Below are positions 24,393-33,675 of a stretch of DNA of 64,000 nt, one piece after another (within the stretch, counting starts at the first letter, position 1; each line of letters begins with the position of its first letter). The stretch is from Nocardioides sp. Root682. Its GTDB lineage: Bacteria > Actinomycetota > Actinomycetes > Propionibacteriales > Nocardioidaceae. Made by a program: the position numbers and the translations under genes. The stretch lies in the NCBI RefSeq assembly GCF_001427795.1, contig NZ_LMHJ01000001.1, positions 2,381,664-2,445,663 on the forward strand, written 5' to 3'. The notes beneath the pieces were generated by a model. That model was not told the origin of the DNA. It did no database searches and was given only the letters and a program-made list of their open reading frames with translations.

Positions 24393-26350
24393 GCGAAGTC
24401 TCCGACGCAAGGACTCCGGTGCGATCGCACCGGACGAGCGAGATGAACCCGAGCCTGGGTGCGCCCGTCGGCGCTCCGGCCGCGGTGTCCACGACCGACC
24501 TCCGACCGGCCCCCACGCGCCCGGAGCGGCGGCGGCCGACGAGCACCGTGGGCGCGGCACTGCGCCCGCTCGCCCGCCGGGTGCACCTCCTGGCCGGGAT
24601 CCTGGTCGCCCCGCTGTTGCTGGTCCTGTGCCTGACCGGGCTCGTCTACGTGTTCAGCCCGCAGATCCACGAGAGCCTCTATGCGAGCCAGCTCTTCGTC
24701 GACACGGTCGGCGAGGAGCGACGCCCGGTGGCCGAACAGGTCGCTGTGGCACTGGCCGCGCACCCGGAGGGTGAGCTCCAGTCGGTCGTGCCACCGTCCG
24801 AGCCGGACCGCACCACGCGGGTGAACCTGTCGGTGCCGGGCAACGGCGACCCGAGCCATGCGCGCACGGTCTTCGTCGACCCCTACACGAACTACATCAA
24901 CGGCGAGATGAACACCGAACACGGGCGGCTGCCCGCCAACGTCTGGCTGCGTGATCTGCACGCCAACCTGCACCTCGGCAAGGTCGGCCGGCTGTACTCC
25001 GAGACCGCGGCGAGCTGGCTGCCAGTGATCGGCGTCGGCGGGCTCCTGCTCTGGCTGATCAAGCAGGGGCGCCGGGCGCGTACCGCCCGGGAGTTCCTGG
25101 TTCCCGCCCCACGCGGCAAGGGCGCACAGCTCCGCCTGAAGTCCGTGCACGGACCGCTGGGATTCTGGGCGTTCGCGCTGTTGCTCGTCACAGGGGTGAC
25201 CGGACTGATGATGAGCCCGTTCGCCGGACCGCGGCTGTTCGACGCGCGGCCGCCCCGCCTCGGCGCAGCACCGGTCGACGTCCCGGTCCCCGCGAAGCCG
25301 ATCGGCGTCGACGCGGTGCTGCACGCGGCGCGCGACCGCGGCCTGAGCGGGACGCTCGAGGTGACCCCGTCCGCCGCGCCGGGGCAGGTGTTCACGGTCA
25401 CCGAGACCTCGCCCGGCCTGCCCGTCCACCGGACCGCCGTCGCCGTCGACCCGTACACCGGTCGGATCACCGAGCAGATCGGCTGGGACGACTACTCCCT
25501 GCTGGCCCAGATCCGGACCCTCGGCATCGAGCTGCACACCGGCACCCTGTTCGGCCTGGCCAACCAGGTCCTGCTCGCCGTGTTCGCCGTCGCCACGATC
25601 GTCCTGATCGCCGGTGGCTACCGGATGTGGTGGAAACGCAGCCCGTACCGCGGGCAGCTGCCGCCCGCCCCGCTTCCCGCCCTGCGCCAGGTCCCCCTCC
25701 CGCTCGCGGCTGTGGCGGTGCTGGTCGCGGTGGTGCTCGGCTGGTACTTGCCGATGTTCGGAGCGAGCCTGGCCGCGTTCGTCCTCGTGGACATCGTGAT
25801 CAACGCCATCCGGCGACGACGACAGAGGTCGCCGAAGGTCCCGACCCCTCCCAGGCACGCCGCTGCCGCCCAGGTCGACGTCCCGGACCCGATGCGTCAG
25901 ACGATGGACGTGCCCGAAGGCGTTGTCGAGTTCAAGCGGCGCGGCGCGTCCCGGTGGATCTCCGTCGTCCTGCAGATGGTGCTGCGGATGGTCCTGCTCG
26001 CGCTGGCCCTCGGGGCGCTCCACCTCGCCTACCAGGAGCCCACGGCCACGACCGTCGTACCAGCTGCTGCACTGTCCCTGGCCTTCCTGGTGCTGGGGTT
26101 CCGGTCCAGCTCGTCGCCGGCCAGGCTCAAGATCGAGGACGGCACGCTCGACATCGTCGCGTCCAGGTCGCACTACCGGTTCGACCTGAGCAAACCCGGG
26201 TTCCGACTGGAGATGCCACACCCGCCGGAGAGCCGCAAGTGGAAGGTGCTGGTGCACCGCACCGGCCTGGCTCCCTACGCCATCGACGCGAGCATGGTCG
26301 CTCCGGCCGAGTTCACGACGGCTCTGCGGCGCTACCGTCCCGAGCTGTAG
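24389..26350 (+). CDS. PepSY-associated transmembrane protein
   Basis: 653 aa. Four conserved PepSY_TM helices: RRVHLLAGILVAPLLLVLCLTGLVYVF near residue 65 (His in the helix), LRDLHANLHLG, LKSVHGPLGFWAF, and HTGTLFGLANQ. Between them lie two periplasmic PepSY-type regions. Such proteins are linked to metal or heme reduction and iron/copper uptake (family knowledge). After residue ~500 comes a second pair of helices and a C-terminal soluble domain of ~100 aa that standard PepSY_TM proteins lack. Translation is coupled to CopC-CopD. Confidence 0.85.
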   Translation: MSEVSDARTPVRSHRTSEMNPSLGAPVGAPAAVSTTDLRPAPTRPERRRPTSTVGAALRPLARRVHLLAGILVAPLLLVLCLTGLVYVFSPQIHESLYASQLFVDTVGEERRPVAEQVAVALAAHPEGELQSVVPPSEPDRTTRVNLSVPGNGDPSHARTVFVDPYTNYINGEMNTEHGRLPANVWLRDLHANLHLGKVGRLYSETAASWLPVIGVGGLLLWLIKQGRRARTAREFLVPAPRGKGAQLRLKSVHGPLGFWAFALLLVTGVTGLMMSPFAGPRLFDARPPRLGAAPVDVPVPAKPIGVDAVLHAARDRGLSGTLEVTPSAAPGQVFTVTETSPGLPVHRTAVAVDPYTGRITEQIGWDDYSLLAQIRTLGIELHTGTLFGLANQVLLAVFAVATIVLIAGGYRMWWKRSPYRGQLPPAPLPALRQVPLPLAAVAVLVAVVLGWYLPMFGASLAAFVLVDIVINAIRRRRQRSPKVPTPPRHAAAAQVDVPDPMRQTMDVPEGVVEFKRRGASRWISVVLQMVLRMVLLALALGALHLAYQEPTATTVVPAAALSLAFLVLGFRSSSSPARLKIEDGTLDIVASRSHYRFDLSKPGFRLEMPHPPESRKWKVLVHRTGLAPYAIDASMVAPAEFTTALRRYRPEL

Positions 26351-26379
26351 TCCACCGTCCACGCTGGCGAGCACGCGGC

Positions 26380-27990
26380 TCAGGACACCTCGAGCTCCAG
26401 CGTCGCGACGGGGTTCTCGAACCGGGACATCCGGACGCCGACCTGGAACGTCCAGGTCCCCGAGGTCGGCAGCACGGCCGTGACCACGTAGGTGCCGGGC
26501 GCGCCGGCGACGACGGGCTGGGAGCCGAGGTGGACGTCCATGGAGTGCAAGGAGATGTCCGGAAGGGCCCGGGGCACCACGGGCCCTCCGGCGCCGTCCC
26601 GCAGGTGGACGGTGATCGTGTTCGGTCCCCGTCGGCCGGGTGAGATCGTCGCGTGAAGGTTCAGGTCCGGAGTCACGACGGCGGTGGCCCCCCGCGACGG
26701 TGCCGCCGTCGCCGAGCGTTCGCGCGGCGAGTGCTGGGTCAGCAGGCCGGTCAGGGCGAGCAGGAGCACGAGCAGTGCTGCCTCGACCCGCACCGCGACC
26801 CGAACGGATCCGGACACCGGACCGGCGCCTTCGCCCGGGGCAAGCACCGGAGGCAAGAGGCGGAACCGGTTCCAGGCGGCGACGGCGACGACCACGGCCG
26901 CGACGCCGATCTTGCCGAGCAACAGGCGCCCGTAGGCGGTGTCGACCAGCGGCTGCCAGGCGCCCAGGATGCGCCAGGCCATCAGCATGCCGCTCGCTGC
27001 GAGCAGGACGACCGACCCGGCCGCCAGTCCCGAGAAGCGGGACAGCACCAGGCCGGTGTCGCGGGCACGCCCGCGCAAAGGTCCCAGGACCATGGCGAGG
27101 GCGATCAGCCCGCCCAGCCACACGAGGCCAGCCATCACGTGGACGACGTCCGTCAGCAGCATCACCACCACCGGCTCGACGGAGCGCGAATGCCCCACCA
27201 GGACAGGGGAAACCCCTGCCAGCAGTACCGCGACCGAGGCTGCCCACCGCGCACCCGAGCGCGCGAACGCCAGGGCCGCGACGAGCCCCGCAGCTTGCAG
27301 TCCCGCAACGACGGTGTCGTTCGAGAGCAGATCCAGGTCCGCCAACCGGTCGAGCCCGACTCCTTGCAGATGGGCCGCCTGCAGGGGAACCAGCAGCACC
27401 GCACTCAGGACCGCCAACCGGACTGCGCCGCGAGCGACGGCGAGCAGGCTCGCGTGGACCGCGGCCGGCACCGTGATGCCGGCCAGCACCCAGAGCAGGA
27501 ACAGCAGGACGCCACCGGCAACGAGGAGGCCGACGTAGTCGAGCGCCTGGAGCACCGCCACCATCGACCCGATGCCGGCCACGTCGTCGTCGCGCAGCGT
27601 CGGAGGCACGACCTCCGGACTGGCCGCACCGACAGCGAAGGTCAGCGAACCGGCGATCGGGTGGCCGTCGGCCGAGACGGCCCGCCACACGACGACGTAG
27701 CTCCCGTCCGGAAGCCGATCGGGCAGATCGACGGAGATGACGGCGTCCTGACTGGCCGCGGCGGCGGTCACCTCGATTCCCGTGGCATCGAAGACCCGGA
27801 CACCTCCGGCCGTCAGCGAGACAGCTTCGTCGAAGGTGAAGGTGACGACGTCAGGAGTGCGGGGCAGGACCGCACCCTCCGCGGGGTCGCTGCTGACCAG
27901 CGATGCGTGCGCCGCGGCAGGCGAGGCCGTCCCCACGACCGACAACACCGTGAGGACGACGCACGCCAGCGCCGCAGCAAACCGGCTCAC
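26380..27990 (-). CDS. CopC-CopD copper-resistance/uptake protein with C-terminal extension
   Basis: 536 aa from a GTG at 27990 that overlaps the YcnI stop by 4 nt. A signal peptide ends in AAAHASL, leaving a CopC domain with the copper-binding N-terminal His and the DGHP motif. Seven to nine membrane helices of CopD follow, then a ~100-aa extracellular beta domain (residues ~435-536; SISLHSMDVHLG-like) of the FixH/YtkA style. The gene pair YcnI-CopCD is a known actinobacterial and Bacillus copper-acquisition unit (YcnI-YcnJ). It is convergent with the CopC-CopD/PepSY operon. Confidence 0.88.
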   Translation of the reverse strand: MSRFAAALACVVLTVLSVVGTASPAAAHASLVSSDPAEGAVLPRTPDVVTFTFDEAVSLTAGGVRVFDATGIEVTAAAASQDAVISVDLPDRLPDGSYVVVWRAVSADGHPIAGSLTFAVGAASPEVVPPTLRDDDVAGIGSMVAVLQALDYVGLLVAGGVLLFLLWVLAGITVPAAVHASLLAVARGAVRLAVLSAVLLVPLQAAHLQGVGLDRLADLDLLSNDTVVAGLQAAGLVAALAFARSGARWAASVAVLLAGVSPVLVGHSRSVEPVVVMLLTDVVHVMAGLVWLGGLIALAMVLGPLRGRARDTGLVLSRFSGLAAGSVVLLAASGMLMAWRILGAWQPLVDTAYGRLLLGKIGVAAVVVAVAAWNRFRLLPPVLAPGEGAGPVSGSVRVAVRVEAALLVLLLALTGLLTQHSPRERSATAAPSRGATAVVTPDLNLHATISPGRRGPNTITVHLRDGAGGPVVPRALPDISLHSMDVHLGSQPVVAGAPGTYVVTAVLPTSGTWTFQVGVRMSRFENPVATLELEVS

Positions 27991-28685
27991 GAGGAGCGCG
28001 TGCGCACCAGAGCAAAGCCGGCGACCAGCAGGCCCAGCGCCCCCAGGACCACACCAACGACCCCCACCGTGCTGCCGCCGTCGGTGTCGTCCTCCTCCGC
28101 CTCCGCCGAGCGGTCCGCGGCACCGCCGCGCGCCCCGTCTTCGCTTGCCGTCACCACGAACGACGGAGCCGGGTGCTCGAGATCGTCCGCGGACTGGCCG
28201 CTGGACGGGATCTCGGTCCACGCCGTCTGTCCCTCGGCGCACGTCTGGACGACCGGGAACGCGAGCGTCTCCCCGGCCATGTCCTCGGGAATCTGGAGCT
28301 GCACCTGGAAGGCGTCGCGGTAGCCGTCGGGCAGTGCCGTCGTGGCGGCGTACGTCACCGTGGCGACCCGCTCGGTGAGCTCGTTGCCGTGCGCGTCCTT
28401 CACCGCGGGTTCGAGGTCCTCGAACTGCTTCGACGCCTCGTAGAAGGGTTGCCGCGTCGGCGTCACGGCGTTGACCCCGTCCGGCACCGAGATGGTGATC
28501 TTCGTCGTGGGGGAGCCTTCGCAACCGTGCCCGTTGCTGAAGGTGAGGACGGTGTACGACCCGGCACTGGTCACCGTGGGCGTGACGGTGACATGGGCGG
28601 ACGCAGGCGTCGCACTGATCAGGGCAAGAGCAGCAACGATGCCGGCGACGCCGGCGAAACGGGCCACGGAGCGTTGAATGGTCAT
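27987..28685 (-). CDS. ycnI: YcnI-like DUF1775 copper-binding protein
   Basis: 232 aa. A signal peptide ends in ASAHVTV, exposing the N-terminal His that binds Cu(II) in YcnI proteins. The DUF1775 beta sandwich covers residues ~28-165; a Glu/Asp-rich linker precedes a C-terminal membrane anchor and RTRSS tail. It probably presents copper to the CopC-CopD protein with which it overlaps by 4 nt. The DNA before it (28686-28780) holds the promoter region and no gene. Confidence 0.9.
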   Translation of the reverse strand: MTIQRSVARFAGVAGIVAALALISATPASAHVTVTPTVTSAGSYTVLTFSNGHGCEGSPTTKITISVPDGVNAVTPTRQPFYEASKQFEDLEPAVKDAHGNELTERVATVTYAATTALPDGYRDAFQVQLQIPEDMAGETLAFPVVQTCAEGQTAWTEIPSSGQSADDLEHPAPSFVVTASEDGARGGAADRSAEAEEDDTDGGSTVGVVGVVLGALGLLVAGFALVRTRSS

Positions 28686-28780
28686 GGTCGATCGTCGCTG
28701 CGGACCGTGTCAGCGGATCGACACGAGCGCATCACCTGCGTTTCCTTGTCCGCACCGGCGTTTCCGCATCCGCACGTGGA

Positions 28781-29422
28781 TCAGACGTGCAGCCACGCAA
28801 GGACCGCCCGGACCCGGCGGTGGTCGTCGGTGTCGGCGGGCAGGTCGAGCTTCGCGAAGATGCTGTTGATGTGCTTGGCCACGGCCTTCTCGGTGACCAC
28901 CAACGACTCGGCGATCCCTGCGTTGGCGCGGCCTTCGGCCATCAGCGCGAGCACCTCCCGTTCCCGGTCGGTCAGTCGCTCGATGGGCGAGTCCTTGCGG
29001 CGGTCGAGGACGGCTGCCACGACCGAGGGGTCCAGCACCGTCGCGCCGCCGGCCACGCGTCGTACGGCGTCGACGAACTCGGCGACGTCGGAGACGCGGT
29101 CCTTGAGCAGGTACCCGACCGCGCCCTCGCCGCTCGCGAGCAGCTCGCGGGCGTAGAGCTGTTCGACGTACTGCGACAGCACCAGCACGGGGAATCCCGG
29201 CCGGGCGGCGCGCACCGCGATCGCTGCCCGCAGGCCCTCGTCGGTGAACGTCGGTGGCATGCGTACGTCGACCACGGCCGCTTCGGCGCGGGGGTCGGCG
29301 AGCGCGCGCTCCAGCTCGGGGAGGTTGTCGACGGCGGCGATCACCTCGAAGCCCTTGGCCTCGAGGAGCTGGGTGAGGCCGGCGCGGAGCAGCGCGTGGT
29401 CCTCGGCGAGCACTACGCGCAC
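28781..29422 (-). CDS. NarL-family response regulator
   Basis: 213 aa from a GTG at 29422. Receiver domain (VVDVRMPP with phospho-Asp, YLLKDRV Lys) and LuxR-type C-terminal helix-turn-helix (LTDREREVLALMAEGRANAGIAESLVVTEKAVAKHI). It overlaps the kinase stop by 10 nt. It probably controls the MMPL exporter gene divergent from the kinase. Confidence 0.92.
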   Translation of the reverse strand: MRVVLAEDHALLRAGLTQLLEAKGFEVIAAVDNLPELERALADPRAEAAVVDVRMPPTFTDEGLRAAIAVRAARPGFPVLVLSQYVEQLYARELLASGEGAVGYLLKDRVSDVAEFVDAVRRVAGGATVLDPSVVAAVLDRRKDSPIERLTDREREVLALMAEGRANAGIAESLVVTEKAVAKHINSIFAKLDLPADTDDHRRVRAVLAWLHV

Positions 29423-30570
29423 GGGACCTCCCAGCTGACGACGGTCGGGCCACCGACCGGGCTCGACAGGGCCATCGTGCCGTCAAAGGCCGCGAGGCGC
29501 GCGGCGATTCCCTGCAGGCCGGAGCCGGCGCGGGGGTCGGCACCGCCGCGGCCGTCGTCGCCGACCTCGCCGCGCAGCAGGCCGTCCGCGTGCGTCAGGC
29601 GGACCCACGTGCGGGAGGCACCGGCGTGCTTGGTGGCGTTGGCGAGGCACTCGGCGACGGTGAAGTAGACGGCCGACTCGACCGGCGCCGGGAGCCGTGA
29701 CTCGACGGAGAGGTCGAGCTCGACGGGCACCGCCATGTCCAGCGCCAGCGCGGAGACGGCACCGGTGAGACCCCGATCGGCCAGCACCGGGGGGTGGATA
29801 CCGCGGACGACGTCACGCAGCTCGCCGAGCACCGCCGACGAGTTCGACCGCGCGTCGAGCACGAGCCGGCGGGCCGCCTCGGGGTCGGTCTCGAACAGGT
29901 CCTCGGCCAGGCCCAGGCTCAGCGACACCGCGGCCAACCGGGCCTGGGGGCCGTCGTGCAGGTCGCGCTCGATCCGGCGCAGCTCGGCAGCGGAGTGGTC
30001 GACCACGACGGCCCGGGACTCGGTCAGCACCTGCACCCGCTGCTCGAGTCGTTCGGTCCGGCCGACAGTGAGGATGGCGCGGTCGACGGCCGCCCGGGCG
30101 CGCATCAGCGGGCCGACGCCGTACCACCAGATCGGCCAGGTCACGACGCCGACGAACAGGATCAGCGCCAGCAGGGAGATGACGAACCCGAAGGTCATCG
30201 CCCACAGCATCCACAAGATGTCGCGCCAGGTCATCGGGTCGGTGGCGCGGGTGTTGAGGTTGCGCAGCAGGCCGCCCGGCAAGGGGCGGTACGGCGCCAC
30301 GAGGGGCACGCCGAGCAGGCGCCCGGCGATCGACCTGTGCACGCCGACCAGGGCGCGCATCAGCGGCAACAGGCCCGCGAGCAGGAGCACGCCGACCCAC
30401 ACCACGACCAGCACCGCGCTGACCTTGACCAGGACGAAGACGACCACGACCGGTACGAACAGCAGGAGGTGGAGCGCGGCGTAGCCGGTGGCCGCCCAGC
30501 GACCGGCACGCAGGTCGTCGGCCCGCAGGTCGTCGGCGCGCAGGTCGTCGGCGTACGGGCCAGCAGTCAT
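29413..30570 (-). CDS. Sensor histidine kinase, NarL type
   Basis: 385 aa. The N-terminus begins with a repeated DDLRADDLRADDLRAG from a 15-bp DNA repeat. Four membrane helices in a sensor region (residues ~25-160), HisKA_3 motif with phospho-His (RIERDLHDGPQARLAAVSL), and HATPase_c with ECLANATKHA and GSGLQGIAAR. The kinase-regulator-MMPL arrangement with a divergent exporter suggests sensing of a membrane-active compound; inference only. Confidence 0.9.
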   Translation of the reverse strand: MTAGPYADDLRADDLRADDLRAGRWAATGYAALHLLLFVPVVVVFVLVKVSAVLVVVWVGVLLLAGLLPLMRALVGVHRSIAGRLLGVPLVAPYRPLPGGLLRNLNTRATDPMTWRDILWMLWAMTFGFVISLLALILFVGVVTWPIWWYGVGPLMRARAAVDRAILTVGRTERLEQRVQVLTESRAVVVDHSAAELRRIERDLHDGPQARLAAVSLSLGLAEDLFETDPEAARRLVLDARSNSSAVLGELRDVVRGIHPPVLADRGLTGAVSALALDMAVPVELDLSVESRLPAPVESAVYFTVAECLANATKHAGASRTWVRLTHADGLLRGEVGDDGRGGADPRAGSGLQGIAARLAAFDGTMALSSPVGGPTVVSWEVPCA

Positions 30571-30602
30571 GGACCCAGTCTCTCGCGTCGACCGCTGGCG
30601 GA

Positions 30603-30645
30603 CAGGGGTGCAGGCACCACCCCGGGCCGGGACGCTCCACCCCTG
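30603..30645. promoter_or_regulatory. Inverted repeat between kinase and divergent exporter
   Basis: CAGGGGTG (30603-30610) and CACCCCTG (30638-30645) form an 8-nt inverted repeat, 35 bp apart, in the 144-bp gap between the kinase start (30570) and the exporter start (30715). It is a possible site for the response regulator. Confidence 0.4.
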
Positions 30646-30714
30646 ACGCGCGGCGCCCGGAGCGATTCGCTGGAGACACCCCTCCTCTCCCCCCGACCAG
30701 CCCCAGGAGTCCCG

Positions 30715-32895
30715 ATGTCCAACCCGCTCGCCCAGCTACCGACCCGCGCGGCACGGTGGAGCGCCACCCATCCGTGGCGCGCCATCGGTGCGTGGTTCCT
30801 CCTCGTCGCCCTCGCCGTCGGCCTCGCGATGACCGTGTCGCCCAACGAGGTCAAGGACTCCGACTACCGGATCGGTGAGTCCGGACGCGCCGACGCGATG
30901 CTCGACTCCGCCGGCCTCGACCACCCGCCGACCGAGAACGTGCTGATCACGTCGAAGAGCGGGGGTCTCGACACCGCCGATGCCCGGGCGGCCGCGGCTG
31001 AGGTCGCGTCGTCCCTGGCTGACGTGAAGGGCGTCGTCGGCGTCGGGGACGCCGTCGCCAGCGAGGACGGAAGCGCCCTGCTGGTGCCGGTCGAGCTCAC
31101 CTCCGACGAGATCGATGCCGAGCCGTTGCTGGAGGCGACGGCCGCCGTACAGAAGGCCCATCCGGGGCTCGTCGTCGAGCAGGCGGGCGACGTCACCATC
31201 GACGAAGCGATCAACGAACGCGTCGCCGAGGACCTGCACTCCGCGGAGTTCATCAGCCTGCCGATCACGCTGGTGCTGATGCTGCTGGCGTTCGGGGCGT
31301 TGATCGCCGCCGGCCTGCCGGTGCTGCTGGCTGCGACCAGCGTGGCCGCCACGATCGGCATCAGTGCGCCGGTCTCGCTGCTCGTGCCCGCTGAGCCGAC
31401 CGTGACGAGCATGATCGTGCTGATCGGCATGGCCGTCGGTGTCGACTACTCGCTGTTCTACCTCAAGCGCGAACGCCAGGAACGCGCCGCCGGCCGTACG
31501 ACGCTCGACGCCGTCGCGATCGCCGCGGAGACCTCCGGCCACGCGATCCTGGTGTCCGGTGGCGCCGTGATCGCCGCACTGGCGGGGCTCTTCGTGCTCA
31601 CCGACGTCACGTTCAACTCGTTGGCCACGGGCTCGATCATCGTCGTGGCCGTCGCCGTCCTCGGCTCGATCACCGTGCTGCCGGCACTCCTCGCCAAGCT
31701 CGGTCGCTGGGTCGACCGGCCGCGGGTCCCGTTGCTCTGGCGCCTCACCCGTCGTACGACGACCGGCTCCATCAGCGGACGCCTCCTCGGCCCGGTGGTC
31801 CGTCATCCCGTCGCCGCCCTGGTCGTCGCTTCAGTCGGCATCGTGGCGCTCGCCGTACCGGCGTTGTCCATGAAGACCCACCAGGCCACGCCCGAGACGC
31901 TGCCCCGCGACATCCCCACGGTGCAGACGTTCCGCGCGATCACCGCGGCCTATCCGAGCGAGGGCACGTCCGCGCAGGTCGTCGTCACCGGTGCAGACCC
32001 GTCGGCGGCGAAGGCCGCCCTGGAACGGCTGGCTGACGAGGCCGGGAGCTCCGACGACTTCGCGACGGACGGTGCGCGGGTACAGGTCTCTGCCGACGGG
32101 AACACGGCGGTGCTCGACCTGCCGATGCCCTACGAGGAGTCCGATGACCGCGCAGGTGCGGCGATCGAGCGGTTGCGGACCGATCTCGTGCCGGCCGCAC
32201 TCGACGACCTCACCGGTGCGGAGCACGCCGTCGGCGGCAGTGCGGCCGAGGCGCTCGACAGCTCGGAGAAGCAGTCGGCGCGGATGCCGTTCCTGCTCGG
32301 GTTCGTGCTCCTGCTGACGATGGTGATGATGATCGCCGCGTTCCGCAGCGTGCTGCTCGGCGTGGTGTCGACGGTGCTCAACCTGGCGTCCGTCGGCGTC
32401 GCGTTCGGCATCCTCGCGATCGTCTTCCAGCACGGCGTGGGTGAGTCGCTGCTCGACTTCACCAGCCCCGGCTTCGTGATCGACTGGATCCCCGTGTTCG
32501 TGCTGGTGGTGCTGGTCGGCCTGTCGATGGACTACCACGTGTTCGTGCTCAGCCGGATCCGCGAGCTCATCGACTCGGGCATGTCTTCCAGGGACGCCGT
32601 GCACCGCGGCATCGCCGACACCGCCGGCGTGATCACCAGTGCTGCGGCAGTGATGGTGTCGGTGTTCGCCATCTTCGCGACCCTGTCGATGATGGAGATG
32701 AAGATGATGGGCGTCGGCCTGTCGGCCGCGATCCTCATCGACGCCACGGTGATCCGGCTGGTCGTGCTGCCCGCGATCCTGGTGCTGCTCGGGGACCGGG
32801 CGTGGCCGAAGCGTCGTACTCCTGTGGTGGCGGTGGAGTCGTCGCCGACCTCCTGGGAGTCACAGAACGGGGTGCTGGTGCCGACCGGTCGCTGA
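30715..32895 (+). CDS. MMPL/RND-family exporter
   Basis: 726 aa; the ATG at 30715 follows CAGGAG 7 nt before. About 12 helices in two halves with two extracytoplasmic domains; signature segments GMAVGVDYSLFYLKRERQER and GLSMDYHVFVLSRIRELIDSG contain the proton-relay Asp-Tyr pair. This is the second MMPL exporter of the window. Its divergent neighbour is a sensor kinase with its regulator, likely its controllers. Confidence 0.92.
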   Translation: MSNPLAQLPTRAARWSATHPWRAIGAWFLLVALAVGLAMTVSPNEVKDSDYRIGESGRADAMLDSAGLDHPPTENVLITSKSGGLDTADARAAAAEVASSLADVKGVVGVGDAVASEDGSALLVPVELTSDEIDAEPLLEATAAVQKAHPGLVVEQAGDVTIDEAINERVAEDLHSAEFISLPITLVLMLLAFGALIAAGLPVLLAATSVAATIGISAPVSLLVPAEPTVTSMIVLIGMAVGVDYSLFYLKRERQERAAGRTTLDAVAIAAETSGHAILVSGGAVIAALAGLFVLTDVTFNSLATGSIIVVAVAVLGSITVLPALLAKLGRWVDRPRVPLLWRLTRRTTTGSISGRLLGPVVRHPVAALVVASVGIVALAVPALSMKTHQATPETLPRDIPTVQTFRAITAAYPSEGTSAQVVVTGADPSAAKAALERLADEAGSSDDFATDGARVQVSADGNTAVLDLPMPYEESDDRAGAAIERLRTDLVPAALDDLTGAEHAVGGSAAEALDSSEKQSARMPFLLGFVLLLTMVMMIAAFRSVLLGVVSTVLNLASVGVAFGILAIVFQHGVGESLLDFTSPGFVIDWIPVFVLVVLVGLSMDYHVFVLSRIRELIDSGMSSRDAVHRGIADTAGVITSAAAVMVSVFAIFATLSMMEMKMMGVGLSAAILIDATVIRLVVLPAILVLLGDRAWPKRRTPVVAVESSPTSWESQNGVLVPTGR

Positions 32896-32901
32896 CGGCG
32901 A

Positions 32902-32940
32902 CCCGGTGGTTGAGGTGCGAGCGAAGCGAGCCTCGAAACC
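32902..32940. repeat. Dispersed intergenic repeat, diverged copy 3 (opposite orientation)
   Basis: Its reverse complement starts GGTTTCGAG and ends ACCACCGG, matching the ends of copy 1 (GGTCTCGAG ... ACCACCGG), with a different hairpin in the middle. It lies between the MMPL stop and the next gene. Confidence 0.5.
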
Positions 32941-32972
32941 TCCGGGCCGGCGGCGCTTGCTTGAATGAGCCG

Positions 32973-33665
32973 GTGCTGCACTCCTTCCACCTGGCCGAGC
33001 TCCCGCCCCGCTCCACGAGCGGGGCGTTGCTCCGCCCGCCCCGCGCGGGCGCCGTACCGGGAATGAAGCATGCGGAGACCCTCGCGATGATGCGGCTCGG
33101 CTCACCGACCATCTCGCTGGAACGAATGCAGCTGAAGCGGCTCGCGGTGTTCGCAGCGTGGGAGGACGAGGCCGCGCTCGAAGCCTTCCTGGCGACCCAC
33201 CCGCTCGGGCAGAGGCTCGCCACCGGCTGGCACGTGCGCCTCCAGTTCCTGCGTCGGTACGGCGAGGTGGCCGCCCTCGCGCCGCTCCCCCAGAAGGCCG
33301 GTGACTGGGACCCCGAGGAGCCGATCGTCGCGGTGACGCTGGCCCGGCTCCGCCTGCGCGAGCTGCCGCGGTTCCTTTCCTGGGGCAAGCCGGTGGAGCG
33401 CCTCGTCGCCGGTCACCCCGCTGCGGTGTTCTCCACCGCCGCGATGCGCCCGCCGCACACGTTCTCGACGTTCTCGATCTGGCGCACGGTCCGGGAGATG
33501 ACGGAGATGGTGCACGGGCGAAGTGAGGGCGTCGGCGAGCAGCCCGCACACACCGTCGCGATGGCCGAGCAGCGGCGTCGCGAGTTCCACCACGAGTCGG
33601 CGTTCATGCGGTTCCGGCCACTGTCCGAGCACGGGACCTGGCAGGGGCGGACGCTGCTGCCCTGA
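32973..33665 (+). CDS. Spheroidene monooxygenase-like (CrtA-type) protein
   Basis: 230 aa if it starts at the GTG at 32973 (VLHSFHLAEL); an ATG at 33063 is possible. The later part matches the pattern of CrtA-like heme proteins: FSTFSIWRTVREMTEMVHG, HTVAMAEQRRREFHHESAFMRFRPL and GTWQG. CrtA proteins are heme monooxygenases of carotenoids; no carotenoid genes are adjacent, so the substrate is unknown. No clear ribosome site supports either start. Confidence 0.55.
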   Translation: MLHSFHLAELPPRSTSGALLRPPRAGAVPGMKHAETLAMMRLGSPTISLERMQLKRLAVFAAWEDEAALEAFLATHPLGQRLATGWHVRLQFLRRYGEVAALAPLPQKAGDWDPEEPIVAVTLARLRLRELPRFLSWGKPVERLVAGHPAAVFSTAAMRPPHTFSTFSIWRTVREMTEMVHGRSEGVGEQPAHTVAMAEQRRREFHHESAFMRFRPLSEHGTWQGRTLLP

Positions 33666-33675
33666 CCGCTGCAGC

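Noticed and set aside
24347-27688. 1,113-codon minus-strand frame spanning CopC-CopD, PepSY and the convergent gene
   Set aside because: It crosses three genes with intact families in other frames and has no recognisable domain.
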